Below, piece after piece: positions 1 through 8,322 of a stretch of DNA of 18,764 nt (position 1 is its first letter; each line of letters opens with the position of its first letter). Source of the stretch: Acanthamoeba sp. SK_2022b (Eukaryota; Discosea; Longamoebia; Acanthamoebidae); NCBI GenBank assembly GCA_027943245.1, contig JANDJZ010001262.1, positions 1-18,764 of the forward strand, written 5' to 3'. The translations under genes were made by a program, and so were the position numbers. Below the pieces are notes generated by a model. It ran no database searches and was not told where the DNA came from. It saw only the letters and a list, made by a program, of their open reading frames with translations.

Positions 1-69
1 GCCGTCCCCGCAGGACGTCTGCTCGCGAGCCTCCCGACCGATCCCCTCCTCCGGAAGGACGAGTCATGA
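1..69 (+). CDS. Possible 3' end of an upstream gene (partial)
   Basis: Frame 1 is open from the window edge to a TGA at 67-69, giving 22 codons that end in LLRKDES. That stop overlaps the ATG of the ligase at 66-68 as ATGA, the same 4-base coupling seen at later junctions of this operon. This is the only support: the other two forward frames are also open over this short GC-rich stretch, and 22 residues are too few to recognise a family. If real, the acyl-CoA operon starts upstream of the window and this would be a co-translated partner. Confidence 0.3.
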   Translation, partial: AVPAGRLLASLPTDPLLRKDES

Positions 70-1423
70 CCCCCTCCCCCACCCAGACCCCGCTGTCCGA
101 GCTGCTGGACGGTCAGCACACCCCCGTGGACGAGACGACCGCACAGCAGTGGCGCGACGAAGGATGGTGGGAGGGCCGGAGCCTGCGGTCGCTCCTGACC
201 GAGGCCGCCGCGACCCACCCCGACCGCACGGCGCTCGTGGGACGCCGCAGCGACGGCCAGCGGGTGACCCGCAGCTACGCCGAGTTCGACCAGGACGCGC
301 ACCACGCCGCGGCGGTGCTGTCGTCCCTCGGTGTCGGCACCGGCGACGCGGTCGTCGTGATGCTCCCGAACTGGGTCGAGTATCCCGAGCTCGTCTTCGG
401 CATCAACGAGCTCGGCGCGATCTACGCGGGCATCCCCGTCGCGTACGGCGAGCTGCAGGCCGCCGCCATCCTGCGCCGGAGCAAGGCCAAGGTCCTGGTG
501 ATCCCCCGCCGCTGGCGCAGCACGGAGCACCTGGAGCTGTCGCGCCGCCTGCGCGAGCAGATCCCGACGCTGGAGCACGTGGTCGTGCTCGACGACGACG
601 CGTCCGGCCTGCGCGACGGAGAGTCCCTGTGGTCGAGCCACGCCGACGTGCCCATCAACGACTTCCCCGAGCCGCACCCGGGCCGGCTGTGCTACCTGGG
701 ATTCACGTCCGGCACGACGGGCGAGCCCAAGGGCGCGATGCACAGCCACGAGACCCTCCTGTACTCGGTCCGCCAGCAGGCCGAGCACGTCGGTCCGGCG
801 GTGTACGGCGACCCCATGGTCCAGCTCGTGGCGTCTCCCGCAGGTCACCACACCGGGTTCGCCTGGGGCATCCTGTTCACGGTGCTGCTCGCCGGCACGG
901 CGGTGCACGTCGACCGCTGGGACCCCGAGTGGGGCGCGGAGGTGATCCGCGAGGAGGGCATCACCACGTTCTTCGGGGCGCCCACGTTCCTGCAGGACAT
1001 GATGCGCACGAACCTGGCCGGCGATCCCGCGTGCCCGCTGACCTGCCTCGTCATCGCCGGCTCCCCCGTCCCGCGCAACCTGCCGGCCCAGGCCGGCGAG
1101 GCGCTGGGCGCGTACGTCGCCCCCGCCTGGGGACTCACCGAGTGCAGCATCATGAGCTCCTGCACCCCGACGGAGCCGGACGACATCCAGCGCACGGACG
1201 GCTCGATCTTCGCCGGCTCGGAGGTCCGCGTCCTGGACCTCGACGGCCAGGACGTGCCGGTCGGAGAGGTCGGCGAGCTGGTCATGCGTGGTCCCGGCGT
1301 GGTGTTCGGCTACTACGACCGGCCGGACGCGACCGACGAGGCGTTCCTGCCCGGGCTGTGGTTCCGCAGCGGCGACCGCGCCAGCCTGGACGAGAACGGC
1401 TGGCTGTCGCTGCGTGGGCGTAG

Positions 1424-1457
<34 letters not shown>

Positions 1458-1736
1458 CCCGTCACGGACGTCGAGTCGCTGATCTTCGACCATCCCGACG
1501 TGGTCAACGCCGCCGTCGTCGGGACGCCGGACGAGCGCCTCGGCGAGCGGATCTGCGCCGTGCTGGTCGTGAAGGACGGCCGCCCGGACCCCACGGTCGC
1601 GTCCCTGGGCGAGTACCTGGTGGGCAAGGGCCTGTCGAAGCACTACCTGCCCGAGCGCGTCCTCACGATGCCGGAGCTCCCCATGACTCCCAGCGGCAAG
1701 ATCCAGAAGTTCAAGCTGCGCGAGATCGTCTCGTGA
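66..1736 (+). CDS. Acyl-CoA ligase, AMP-forming (cyclohexanecarboxylate-CoA ligase/AliA-like)
   Basis: ANL-superfamily ligase that should activate a carboxylic acid with ATP and CoA to acyl-CoA via an acyl-AMP, in the cytosol. At 556 residues it has the usual length. The core motifs are intact: A3 P-loop-like FTSGTTGEPKG at 213-223, A5 AWGLTE at 354-359, SGD at 435-437, the hinge stretch GRSKDIIIRGGENI at 451-464, and the A10 lysine in TPSGKIQK (K545). The N-terminal lead (WRDEGWW before a SLRSLL segment) resembles the AliA/fatty-acyl ligase branch, but the substrate cannot be read from sequence. The ATG at 66 follows GGAAGGA at 52-58, a good ribosome site. It heads a five-gene + strand run, and its stop overlaps the next start (GTGA). 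Class is certain; the acid is unknown, with branched or alicyclic acids fitting the neighbours. Confidence 0.9.
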
Positions 1737-2854
1737 GCGCCCTCCCGCTGGCCGGCGTCAAGGTCCTCGACCTGTCCACGCTGCTGCCCGGACCACTCGC
1801 GACGCTCATGCTCGCCGACGCCGGGGCCGACGTGGTCAAGATCGAGCGACCGGGCGTCGGCGACGAGATGCGGACCTACGAGCCGCGCTTCGGCGAGGCG
1901 AGCGCCAACTACGCGGTGCTGAACCGGGGCAAGCGCGCCTACGCGGCCGACCTCAAGGACCCCGAGCAGCGCGACCACGTGCTGGCGCTGGCCGCGCAGG
2001 CCGACGTGGTCGTGGAGCAGTTCCGTCCCGGGGTCGCCGACCGGCTGGGGCTGGGGCACGACGCGGTGGCCGCGGTGAATCCCGGTGTCGTCTACTGCTC
2101 CATCACCGGCTACGGACCGACGGGACCGCACGCCGCGCGCGCCGGTCACGACCTGAACTACCTGGCCGAGTCCGGGCTGCTCGGCACGGTGACCGACACG
2201 AACGGCTCACCCGCGCTGCCCGTGACGGTGCTGGCCGACATCGCCGGCGGGACCTACCCCGCCCTGGTCAACATCCTGCTGGCCCTGCGCCAGCGGGACG
2301 TCACCGGCGAGGGCACCCACGTGCAGGTCTCGATGACGCACAACCTGCAGGTGCTCTCGTACGGCTACTTCGCCGCCCACCAGGCCGGCGCCGGATGGCC
2401 CCGTCCGGGCGCGGAGCAGCTCACCGGAGGCAGCCCGCGGTACCACGTCTACCCCACCGCCGACGGCCGTCACGTCGCGTGCGCCGCGCTGGAGCAGAAG
2501 TTCTGGGACCGCCTGGTCGAGATCGTCGACCTCGACCCGTCCCTGCGCCAGGACGCGGGACAGGAGCCCGCGGTCATCGACGCGCTGACCGACGTCTTCG
2601 CGGGCCGCACGGCGGACGAGTGGCGCGACCTGCTCGACGGCGAGGACGTGTGCACGGTCGTCGTGGCGACCTGGGACGAGGCCGTCGCGGCCGGGCTCGT
2701 GCTGACCGACGGGGCCGACCACGTGCGTACCCCCGACTCGGACGACTCCTTCGCCACGCTGCCGAGCCCTCTGGCGCCCGGCCTGCGGCGGTCGGCCGAC
2801 GTCGTCCCCTACCCCGCTCTCGAGTCCCTGGGGTCCGGCTCCCCGTGGGCCTGA
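1733..2854 (+). CDS. CaiB/BaiF family protein, alpha-methylacyl-CoA racemase-like
   Basis: Family III CoA-transferase fold, 373 residues. The N-terminal block has LSTLLPGPLATLMLADAGADVVKIE, a class signature. The active-site pattern matches alpha-methylacyl-CoA racemase rather than a transferase: GHD with His139 at 138-140, Asp169 in LADIAGG, and Glu254 in ALEQKF. The spacing of these three residues equals that of the catalytic His, Asp and Glu of the mycobacterial racemase MCR as I remember them (126, 156, 241). A racemase here would epimerise a 2-methyl-branched acyl-CoA made by the ligase next door. CoA-transferases share only the Asp. The start is GTG at 1733, overlapping the ligase stop as GTGA, so the two genes are translationally coupled. 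A CoA-transferase role is the main alternative. Confidence 0.8.
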   Translation: MSALPLAGVKVLDLSTLLPGPLATLMLADAGADVVKIERPGVGDEMRTYEPRFGEASANYAVLNRGKRAYAADLKDPEQRDHVLALAAQADVVVEQFRPGVADRLGLGHDAVAAVNPGVVYCSITGYGPTGPHAARAGHDLNYLAESGLLGTVTDTNGSPALPVTVLADIAGGTYPALVNILLALRQRDVTGEGTHVQVSMTHNLQVLSYGYFAAHQAGAGWPRPGAEQLTGGSPRYHVYPTADGRHVACAALEQKFWDRLVEIVDLDPSLRQDAGQEPAVIDALTDVFAGRTADEWRDLLDGEDVCTVVVATWDEAVAAGLVLTDGADHVRTPDSDDSFATLPSPLAPGLRRSADVVPYPALESLGSGSPWA

Positions 2855-2878
2855 TCCCCCTCTAGCAAGGAGTTCCCC

Positions 2879-3874
2879 GTGCGCGCTGCACTCGTCAAGG
2901 AGTTCGGTCCCCCCAGCAGCCTGGTCGTCGAGGAGGTGCCCGACCTGGTGCCCGGTCCCGGCGAGGTCGTCGTGGCCGTCGCCGCCGTCAGCATCAACTT
3001 CCCCGACATCCTCGTCGTCGAGGGCACGTACCAGAACCTTCCCCCGCGGCCGTTCAGCCCCGGCAAGGAGGCCGCCGGGCGGGTGCTCGCCGTCGGTGAG
3101 GGCGTCGAGCGACTCCGTGTCGGTCAGCGGGTGCTCGCGCTCATGGAGCACGGCGGGTACGCCGAGCAGCTGCTCGTCCCAGCGGACCTCGTGACCGAGC
3201 TGCCCGACGAGATGAGCTTCGTCGATGCCGCTGCCTTCGGCCTGGTCTACTCGACCGCGCACTTCGGTCTGCGACGCCGCGGCTGCCTGGAGCCCGGCGA
3301 GACGGTCCTCGTCACCGGTGCGGGTGGCGGCGTGGGCTCGGCCGGCGTGCAGCTGGCCAAGGCGTGGGGGGCGCGGGTGATCGCGCTGGCCCAGGACGAG
3401 ACGAAGGCCGCGCTCGCACGGTCCCAGGGAGCGGACGTCGTGCTCACGTGCGGCCCGGAGACGCTGCGCGACGAGCTGCTCGCCGCCACGGACGGCAACG
3501 GCGTGGACGTGACGCTCGAGATGCTGGGCGGCGACTTCCTCACCCAGATCATCCGCGCCACCGGGTGGGAGGGCCGGATCGTCGTGGTCGGGTTCGCCTC
3601 CGGCGGCCAGAACCCGATCAAGCCGGGCCACCTGCTGGTGAAGAACATCTCGGTCAGCGGCCTGCAGAGCAGCGACTACCGCGACCGCAAGCCTGCCCTC
3701 ATGCGTCAGACGATGACCGAGCTGTTCCAGCTGCACGTCGAGGGACGACTCGACGCCGCGGTCGACCGGACCTTCGGGCTCGACCAGGTCGGCGAGGCGT
3801 TGCAGTACGTCAAGGACGGCAAGGTCCGCGGCAAGGTCGTCGTCACGACCGGGCTGGGCGAGGCACCGGCGTGA
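2879..3874 (+). CDS. Zinc-independent MDR, NADPH:quinone oxidoreductase family
   Basis: Medium-chain dehydrogenase/reductase of 331 residues. The N-terminal GroES-like part contains SINFPD (38-43) where zinc alcohol dehydrogenases carry their catalytic Cys, so no catalytic zinc is expected. The Rossmann part has a GAGGGVG nucleotide loop at 147-153 followed by the second-half motif AGVQLAKAWGARVIA. The family is annotated as quinone reductase, but members beside acyl-CoA genes may act on enoyl-CoA or other conjugated carbonyls; in this operon an enoyl-CoA reductase or similar redox step is a reasonable inference. The start is GTG at 2879, preceded by AAGGAG at about 2868-2873. The gap from the racemase is 24 bases, and the stop overlaps the MaoC start as GTGA. 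Confidence 0.85.
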   Translation: MRAALVKEFGPPSSLVVEEVPDLVPGPGEVVVAVAAVSINFPDILVVEGTYQNLPPRPFSPGKEAAGRVLAVGEGVERLRVGQRVLALMEHGGYAEQLLVPADLVTELPDEMSFVDAAAFGLVYSTAHFGLRRRGCLEPGETVLVTGAGGGVGSAGVQLAKAWGARVIALAQDETKAALARSQGADVVLTCGPETLRDELLAATDGNGVDVTLEMLGGDFLTQIIRATGWEGRIVVVGFASGGQNPIKPGHLLVKNISVSGLQSSDYRDRKPALMRQTMTELFQLHVEGRLDAAVDRTFGLDQVGEALQYVKDGKVRGKVVVTTGLGEAPA

Positions 3875-4320
3875 CCCTGTGGTTCGAGGACCTCACCGTC
3901 GGCCGCTCGTGGACGAGCCCGTCCCGGACCGTGACCGAGGCCGACGTGGGAGCGTTCGCCGGCCTGACCGGTGACCACCATCCTCTGCACACGAGCGAGG
4001 ACTTCGCCCGGCAGGGCCCCTACGGCACCCGGATCGCCCACGGCCTGCTCGGCCTGTCCTTCGCCCACGGCCTGATGTGGGCCCGCACCGGCGAGCTGGA
4101 CGAGTCGGTCGTGGCGTTCCTCGGCCTGACCGACTGGCGCTTCCGCGCTCCGATGCACCTCGGGGCCACGATCCACGTGGACTACGAGGTGTCCGGACGT
4201 CGACCTACCTCGGACGACACCCGCGGCGTCGTCGAGATGGCCGTCCGGGTCCTCGGCACCGACCGCACCGTCCTGCAGGACGGCACCAAGACCCTGCTCG
4301 TCGCGGCACGACCGCGGTGA
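3871..4320 (+). CDS. MaoC-like acyl-CoA hydratase/dehydratase
   Basis: Single hot-dog domain of 149 residues, the size of short R-specific enoyl-CoA hydratase-type proteins. The hydratase-2 motif is seen as GDHHPLH at 34-40, with catalytic-type Asp35 and His40; the usual Asn before Pro is His here, a variant common in MaoC-like proteins. GTRIAHGLL follows at about 52-60, matching the conserved G-x-H-G segment. It would add water to an enoyl-CoA and supply the 3-hydroxyacyl-CoA for the dehydrogenase downstream. The start is GTG at 3871, chosen because it overlaps the MDR stop (GTGA) and gives the standard hydratase N-terminus; the longer open frame upstream is only a shadow of the MDR gene. 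Stereochemistry and substrate are not visible. Confidence 0.85.
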   Translation: MTLWFEDLTVGRSWTSPSRTVTEADVGAFAGLTGDHHPLHTSEDFARQGPYGTRIAHGLLGLSFAHGLMWARTGELDESVVAFLGLTDWRFRAPMHLGATIHVDYEVSGRRPTSDDTRGVVEMAVRVLGTDRTVLQDGTKTLLVAARPR

Positions 4321-4342
4321 GCACCGACTCTCGGAGGTACAC

Positions 4343-5197
4343 ATGAGCAGCACCAACCAGGTTCCCGCCGTCGTCGGCGTCTACGGCGGTGGCCGCATGG
4401 GGGCCGGCATCGCCCACGCGTTCCTGCTGTCCGGGAGCCGGGTCCGCATCGTCGAGGCCTCCGCCGAGACGGCCGCGGCCGCTCGCGCACGCGTCGTCGC
4501 CAGCGTCGCGAAGGCGGCCGAACGATCGAACGAGCCGTTCGACTCCGACGCCGTGCTGGAGCGTCTGCACGTCACCGCCGACCCGCAGGAGCTCCAGGAC
4601 GCCGACCTCGTCGTCGAGGCGGTTCCCGAGGACGTCCCGCTCAAGCAGAAGGTGCTGGCCGTCGTCGACCACGCCGCCCCGGAGGCCGACCTTGCGACGA
4701 ACACCTCGTCGCTGTCGGTCGACGACCTCGCCTCGGCCCTCCGGTCGCCGGAACGGCTGGTCGGCCTGCACTTCTTCAACCCGGTGCCCGCCAGCACCCT
4801 GGTGGAGGTCGTCGTCGGCCCCCGGACCGCACCTGCCCTCGGCGATCGGGCGGCGGGCTGGGTGGCCGGGCTGGGCAAGACGGCGATCACCGTCACCGAC
4901 TCCCCCGGGTTCGCCAGCAGCCGCCTCGGTGTCGCGATCGCGGTGGAGGCGATGCGCATGCTCGAGGAGGGCGTGGCGTCGGCCGAGGACATCGACACCG
5001 CCATGACGCTGGGCTACAAGCACCCGACTGGACCGCTGCGCACCACCGACATCGTCGGCCTGGACGTCCGCCTGGCCATCGCCGAGCACCTCGCCCGTGA
5101 GCTGGGCGAGCGGTTCGAGCCGCCGGCGGTGCTGCGCGCGAAGGTCGCCGCGGGCCACCTCGGGCGCAAGAGCGGCGAAGGCTTCTACCGCTGGTAG
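4343..5197 (+). CDS. 3-hydroxyacyl-CoA dehydrogenase (3-hydroxybutyryl-CoA dehydrogenase type)
   Basis: NAD-dependent dehydrogenase of 284 residues, the normal length of the single-domain bacterial enzyme. It oxidises a 3-hydroxyacyl-CoA to the 3-ketoacyl-CoA. The NAD loop is GGGRMG at 15-20. Ser122 in TNTSS, His143 in GLHFFNP and Glu155 match the catalytic Ser, His and Glu of this family by spacing. The segment usually reading PGF..NR is PGFASSR (189-195), so the normally conserved active-site Asn is Ser194. I recall other bacterial members with the same SSR variant, so this may mark a subfamily rather than loss of function. The ATG is preceded by CGGAGG about 7 bases upstream. It is the last gene of the + strand run and meets the lyase tail to tail 44 bases on. 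Confidence 0.9.
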   Translation: MSSTNQVPAVVGVYGGGRMGAGIAHAFLLSGSRVRIVEASAETAAAARARVVASVAKAAERSNEPFDSDAVLERLHVTADPQELQDADLVVEAVPEDVPLKQKVLAVVDHAAPEADLATNTSSLSVDDLASALRSPERLVGLHFFNPVPASTLVEVVVGPRTAPALGDRAAGWVAGLGKTAITVTDSPGFASSRLGVAIAVEAMRMLEEGVASAEDIDTAMTLGYKHPTGPLRTTDIVGLDVRLAIAEHLARELGERFEPPAVLRAKVAAGHLGRKSGEGFYRW

Positions 5198-5241
5198 GAC
5201 GACCCACGGGACGGTGACGGGGCGACGCTCGTCGAACGTCG

Positions 5242-6105
5242 CTATCCCTGCGAGCGACCGCCCCGCTCGAGCAGGCGGTGGGCGCGGGCGGCGATCGGGG
5301 CGTCGATCATCCGGCCGTCCAGCTGGGTCGCGGCCAGGCCCGACCGCTCGGCCTCGGCCATCGCGTCGAGCACGGCGCGCGCCCAGCGCAGCTCCGCCTC
5401 CGTCGGGCTGAACGCCTCGGCGAGCACCGGCACCTGGGCCGGGTGGATGCAGAGCGCGCCGGCGTAGCCGAAGCCGCGGGAGCGGCGGGCGTCCTCGGCG
5501 AGGGCGTCGAGGTCGCGGAAGTTCGTCAGGCTGCCCAGGAGCCCGTACGGCGTCAGGCCGGCTGCCCGGGCGGCCAGCAGCACCGTGGCGTGGGCCCACC
5601 GCAGGTCGGCGTACGGAGAGGTCGGGTCGACCTCGAGCTCGGCGGCGAGGTCCTCGACGCCCAGCACCATCGCGGTGGTCCGGCGACCGGCCGCGGCGAT
5701 CTCGGCCGCGGCCAGCAGGCCGCGCGGGGTCTCGACCAGCAGCTGCACCTCGAGGTCGGCGTCGCCCAGCAGCGCGTCGACCTCGTGGACGCGGTCGACC
5801 GACTCGACCTTGGGCACCAGCACGCCGTCGGCCCCCGCCTCGACGGCCGCGGCGACGTCGTCGGCCAGGTCGTCGTCGGAGTTCACCCGCACCAGCACCG
5901 GCACGGGCGCCGCCGCGCGCACGTCGGCGGCGAGCCGCTCGAGCCCGGCCCGGGCGCCGGGCCGCGCGCTCGCCGGCAGGGCGTCCTCGAGGTCGAGGAT
6001 GACGGCGTCGGCCCCGGACGTCGCCGCCTTGGCGGCGCGCTCGGGACGGTCGGCGGGCAGGAACAGCTGCGTGCGGCGTGCGGCCGCAGGCCGCAGCGCG
6101 GCCAT
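5242..6105 (-). CDS. HpcH/HpaI-type CoA-ester lyase (CitE-like)
   Basis: TIM-barrel lyase of 287 residues, typical for CitE-like, malyl-CoA, citramalyl-CoA and related lyases. Seen motifs are LFLPADRPER (14-23), LDLEDA (37-42), PKVES (98-102), Glu125 in LVETPRG and Asp152 in LGVEDL (the expected Mg2+ ligands), and the C-terminal CIHPAQV (219-225). Such enzymes split a 3-hydroxyacyl-CoA into acetyl- or propionyl-CoA plus a 2-oxo acid, or run in reverse. The gene follows the CoA-transferase directly (TGATG, sharing one base), so the transferase product is the likely substrate. The ATG at 6105 is chosen over the adjacent GTG at 6108. It lacks citrate-lyase partner genes nearby, which argues against a CitDEF citrate lyase beta subunit. 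Candidate substrates are malyl- or citramalyl-type CoA esters. Confidence 0.85.
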   Translation of the reverse strand: MAALRPAAARRTQLFLPADRPERAAKAATSGADAVILDLEDALPASARPGARAGLERLAADVRAAAPVPVLVRVNSDDDLADDVAAAVEAGADGVLVPKVESVDRVHEVDALLGDADLEVQLLVETPRGLLAAAEIAAAGRRTTAMVLGVEDLAAELEVDPTSPYADLRWAHATVLLAARAAGLTPYGLLGSLTNFRDLDALAEDARRSRGFGYAGALCIHPAQVPVLAEAFSPTEAELRWARAVLDAMAEAERSGLAATQLDGRMIDAPIAARAHRLLERGGRSQG

Positions 6106-7352
6106 CACACGGCTCCCGGGATCGCGTCGCGCGGCTCGGCCGGCCCGTCGGTGACCCCGGCCTCGCGGAGCCGCGCCAGCTCCTCGCCCGACAGCCCGAG
6201 GTCGTCGGCGAGGACGTCGTCGGTGTCCTGCCCGACCGCCGCCGGGCCCGGACGTCCGATGCTCGTGGTCGCGTCCTGGAACCGCGGGTAGATCCCGGTC
6301 ATGGCCAGCGGGCCGAGGTCCGGGTCCTCGACCGTCGCGATCGAGCCGCGGTGCGCCACCTGCGGGTTGTCGACCATCGTGGCCACCGACTCGAGCGGTC
6401 CGACGGCGCATCCCCCCGCGGTGAGCTCGGCCAGCGCGGTCGGTCGATCGCGCTCGGCGCACCAGGCGCTGATGAGCGCATCCAGCGCCTCGACGTTCTG
6501 CCGCCGCTCGACGTTGGTCGTGAACCGGGGGTCGGCCACGAGCTCGTCGCCACCGATCGTGCGCAGCACGTTGACCGCCATCGCCTGCGTGCTGCCCGAC
6601 AGCGCGACCCACAGCCCGTCGCGGCACTGGTAGCTGCCCCGCGGCGCCGCCGGCCCGTAGCGGTTGCCGGTGCGTCCGTGCTCGGTGCCGAGCTGCTGGT
6701 ACTCGAGGATGTTGATCTCGACGAGCTTGAGCGCGGCCTCGTAGATCGCCAGGTCGATGACGTCGCCGGTGCCGGTCGCGTGCCGGCGCTGCACGGCAGC
6801 CAGCACCGAGGTCGCTCCCAGGTTCCCGGCCATGATGTCGGCGAGCGGGTAGGCCGGCAGCAGCGGCGGACGGTCCTCGAACCCCGACACGGCGGCCAGG
6901 CCGGCGAGCGCCTCGGCGAGCGTGCCGAACCCGGGCTGCGCCGCGTACGGCCCCTCCTGCCCGTAGGCCGTCACGCGCAGGACGATGAGCCGCGGGTTGA
7001 TCGCGCGCAGGTCGTCGGGCGCGAGGTCCCAGCGCTCGAGCGTGCCGGGGCGGAAGTTCTCGACGAGGACGTCGAACTCGCGCACCCAGCGGCGCAGCAG
7101 CTCCTTGCCCTCGGGGTGGCGCAGGTCGAGGGCGACGCTGCGCTTGCCGCGGCTGAGCGCCTTCCAGTACAGGCCCTGGCCGTCCTTCTGCGCCCCGAAG
7201 CGGCGCACGTGGTCGCCGGGGCCGGGCATCTCGACCTTCACCACGTCGGCGCCGTAGTCGGCCAGCACCGTCGCGGCCAGCGGAGCGGCGATCATGGTCG
7301 ACAGGTCGAGGACCCGCAGGCCGGCGAGCGGGGCCTGGGACGAGCTGGTCAT
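6105..7352 (-). CDS. CaiB/BaiF family CoA-transferase
   Basis: Family III CoA-transferase, 415 residues. Seen: LDLSTMIAAPLAATVLADYG near the N-terminus, VENFRPG (97-103), RVTAYGQEGPYA, the QPGFGTLAEALAG segment at 139-151, and Asp172 in PLADIMAG, the expected aspartate that carries the acyl and CoA thioester intermediates. Unlike the CaiB protein at 1733-2854 it has no GHD histidine and no LE.KF glutamate, so transferase rather than racemase chemistry is expected. The GFGTLAEA pattern recalls succinyl-CoA:dicarboxylate (citramalate/malate/mesaconate) transferases. It likely moves CoA to an imported acid for the lyase. A GGAAAGGA-like ribosome site lies about 12 bases upstream of ATG 7352; the LysR stop is 34 bases upstream. 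The precise donor and acceptor are not visible. Confidence 0.88.
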   Translation of the reverse strand: MTSSSQAPLAGLRVLDLSTMIAAPLAATVLADYGADVVKVEMPGPGDHVRRFGAQKDGQGLYWKALSRGKRSVALDLRHPEGKELLRRWVREFDVLVENFRPGTLERWDLAPDDLRAINPRLIVLRVTAYGQEGPYAAQPGFGTLAEALAGLAAVSGFEDRPPLLPAYPLADIMAGNLGATSVLAAVQRRHATGTGDVIDLAIYEAALKLVEINILEYQQLGTEHGRTGNRYGPAAPRGSYQCRDGLWVALSGSTQAMAVNVLRTIGGDELVADPRFTTNVERRQNVEALDALISAWCAERDRPTALAELTAGGCAVGPLESVATMVDNPQVAHRGSIATVEDPDLGPLAMTGIYPRFQDATTSIGRPGPAAVGQDTDDVLADDLGLSGEELARLREAGVTDGPAEPRDAIPGAV

Positions 7353-7386
7353 GGAGGAGGATCCTTTCCTCGGCGAGGGGTGGGGG

Positions 7387-8322
7387 TCAGACGGTGATGC
7401 CGGGCCACGCGTCCCGGCCGGCGAGGCGGGCCACGGCGTCGACGACGGCGTCGCGGGCCGCGACGACGGCGGCCCGGGGTCGGTAGAACTCGGGGGCGAC
7501 GCTCACCACGACGGTGCGCCGCACGGGCGGCTCCAGCGGTCGCAGGACGAGCTCGGGCCCGCTGAAGGACGTCGCGACCGACCGGGGCAGGATCGCCGAG
7601 GCCACGCCGGCCTGCGCCACCCGCACCATGGCGGCCAGCGACTCGACGTCGGCGACGACGTCCGGGACCAGGCCGGCGTCCGCGAAGAACCGGTCCAGCA
7701 GCCGACGCAGGTTGCTGTACCGGCCCGGCGCGACGAGCGGGCGACCGCCCAGCGCCGCCGCCGCGACCGGGGACTGCTGCCCATCCGGCTCGGAGCTCGA
7801 CGCGAGGTAGAGCTCCTCCTCGTACAGCCGCACGTCGCCGGGCAGCGGCTCGTCCTCGCGGAAGAGGACGGCCAGGTCGAGCCGGCCCCGTCCCAGCAGC
7901 TCCTCGATGTAGCCGCTCATGGACTCGAACAGCTCCAGCCGGACGCCGGGGTGCCGCTCGCGCACCAGCGAGAGCAGCTCGGGGATGAGCGTCGGGGCGA
8001 CCGTGGCCGGCAGGCCGATCGACACCGTGCCGTGGATGTCGCTGTCGCCGGTGCCGATCGAGTCGGCGAGCCGGTCGACCTGCCGGACGACCTGCTGGGC
8101 CCCGCGGTACAGCTCCAGGCCGGCCGCCGTCGGCTCGACGCCGCGCGAGCCGCGCTCCAGCAGGCGGCGGCCGACCTGGGCCTCGAGCTGGGCGATGCGC
8201 TGGCTCATCGTCGGCTGCGCGACGCCGGCCAGGCCGGCCGCCCGGGTGAGGCTGCCCGCGTCCACGACGAGGATGAAGTCCCGCAGCGCCGCCACGTCCA
8301 GGGCGCCCCTCGACTCGGTCAA
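7387..8322 (-). CDS. LysR-family transcriptional regulator
   Basis: LTTR of 311 residues. The winged HTH lies at the N-terminus (ALRDFILVVDAGSLTRAA, then VAQPTMSQRIAQLEAQVG, recognition helix about 35-48), followed by the RRLLERGSRGVEPTAAG wing and a periplasmic-binding-like effector domain from about residue 95 to the end. It should sense a metabolite of the pathway and control the operon. The start is TTG at 8322, whose TGA overlap (TTGA) with the permease stop fits coupled translation. LTTRs usually begin about 2-3 residues before the position of L8 here, so an internal CTG or GTG start (codons 8 and 10) is possible. The gene sits inside the operon it probably regulates instead of divergent from it, which is less common for LTTRs. 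Confidence 0.88.
   Translation of the reverse strand: MTESRGALDVAALRDFILVVDAGSLTRAAGLAGVAQPTMSQRIAQLEAQVGRRLLERGSRGVEPTAAGLELYRGAQQVVRQVDRLADSIGTGDSDIHGTVSIGLPATVAPTLIPELLSLVRERHPGVRLELFESMSGYIEELLGRGRLDLAVLFREDEPLPGDVRLYEEELYLASSSEPDGQQSPVAAAALGGRPLVAPGRYSNLRRLLDRFFADAGLVPDVVADVESLAAMVRVAQAGVASAILPRSVATSFSGPELVLRPLEPPVRRTVVVSVAPEFYRPRAAVVAARDAVVDAVARLAGRDAWPGITV

Noticed and set aside
2207..3736. 509-codon open frame on the - strand, and similar long frames at 4205-5599 (-), 6078-7397 (+), 7294-8829 (+), 8598-9710 (+), 10803-12323 (-), 14069-15976 (-)
   Set aside because: They lie opposite or across well-recognised genes, have low-complexity Arg/Gly/Ala/His-rich translations without family motifs, and are explained by GC-rich third positions that remove stop codons in other frames.
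5222..5242. Hairpin GCGACG/CGTCGC between the convergent dehydrogenase and lyase genes
   Set aside because: A 6-bp stem with a 9-base loop, overlapping a competing CGACG-CT-CGTCG pairing and lacking a T tract. This is too weak in a GC-rich spacer to call a terminator.
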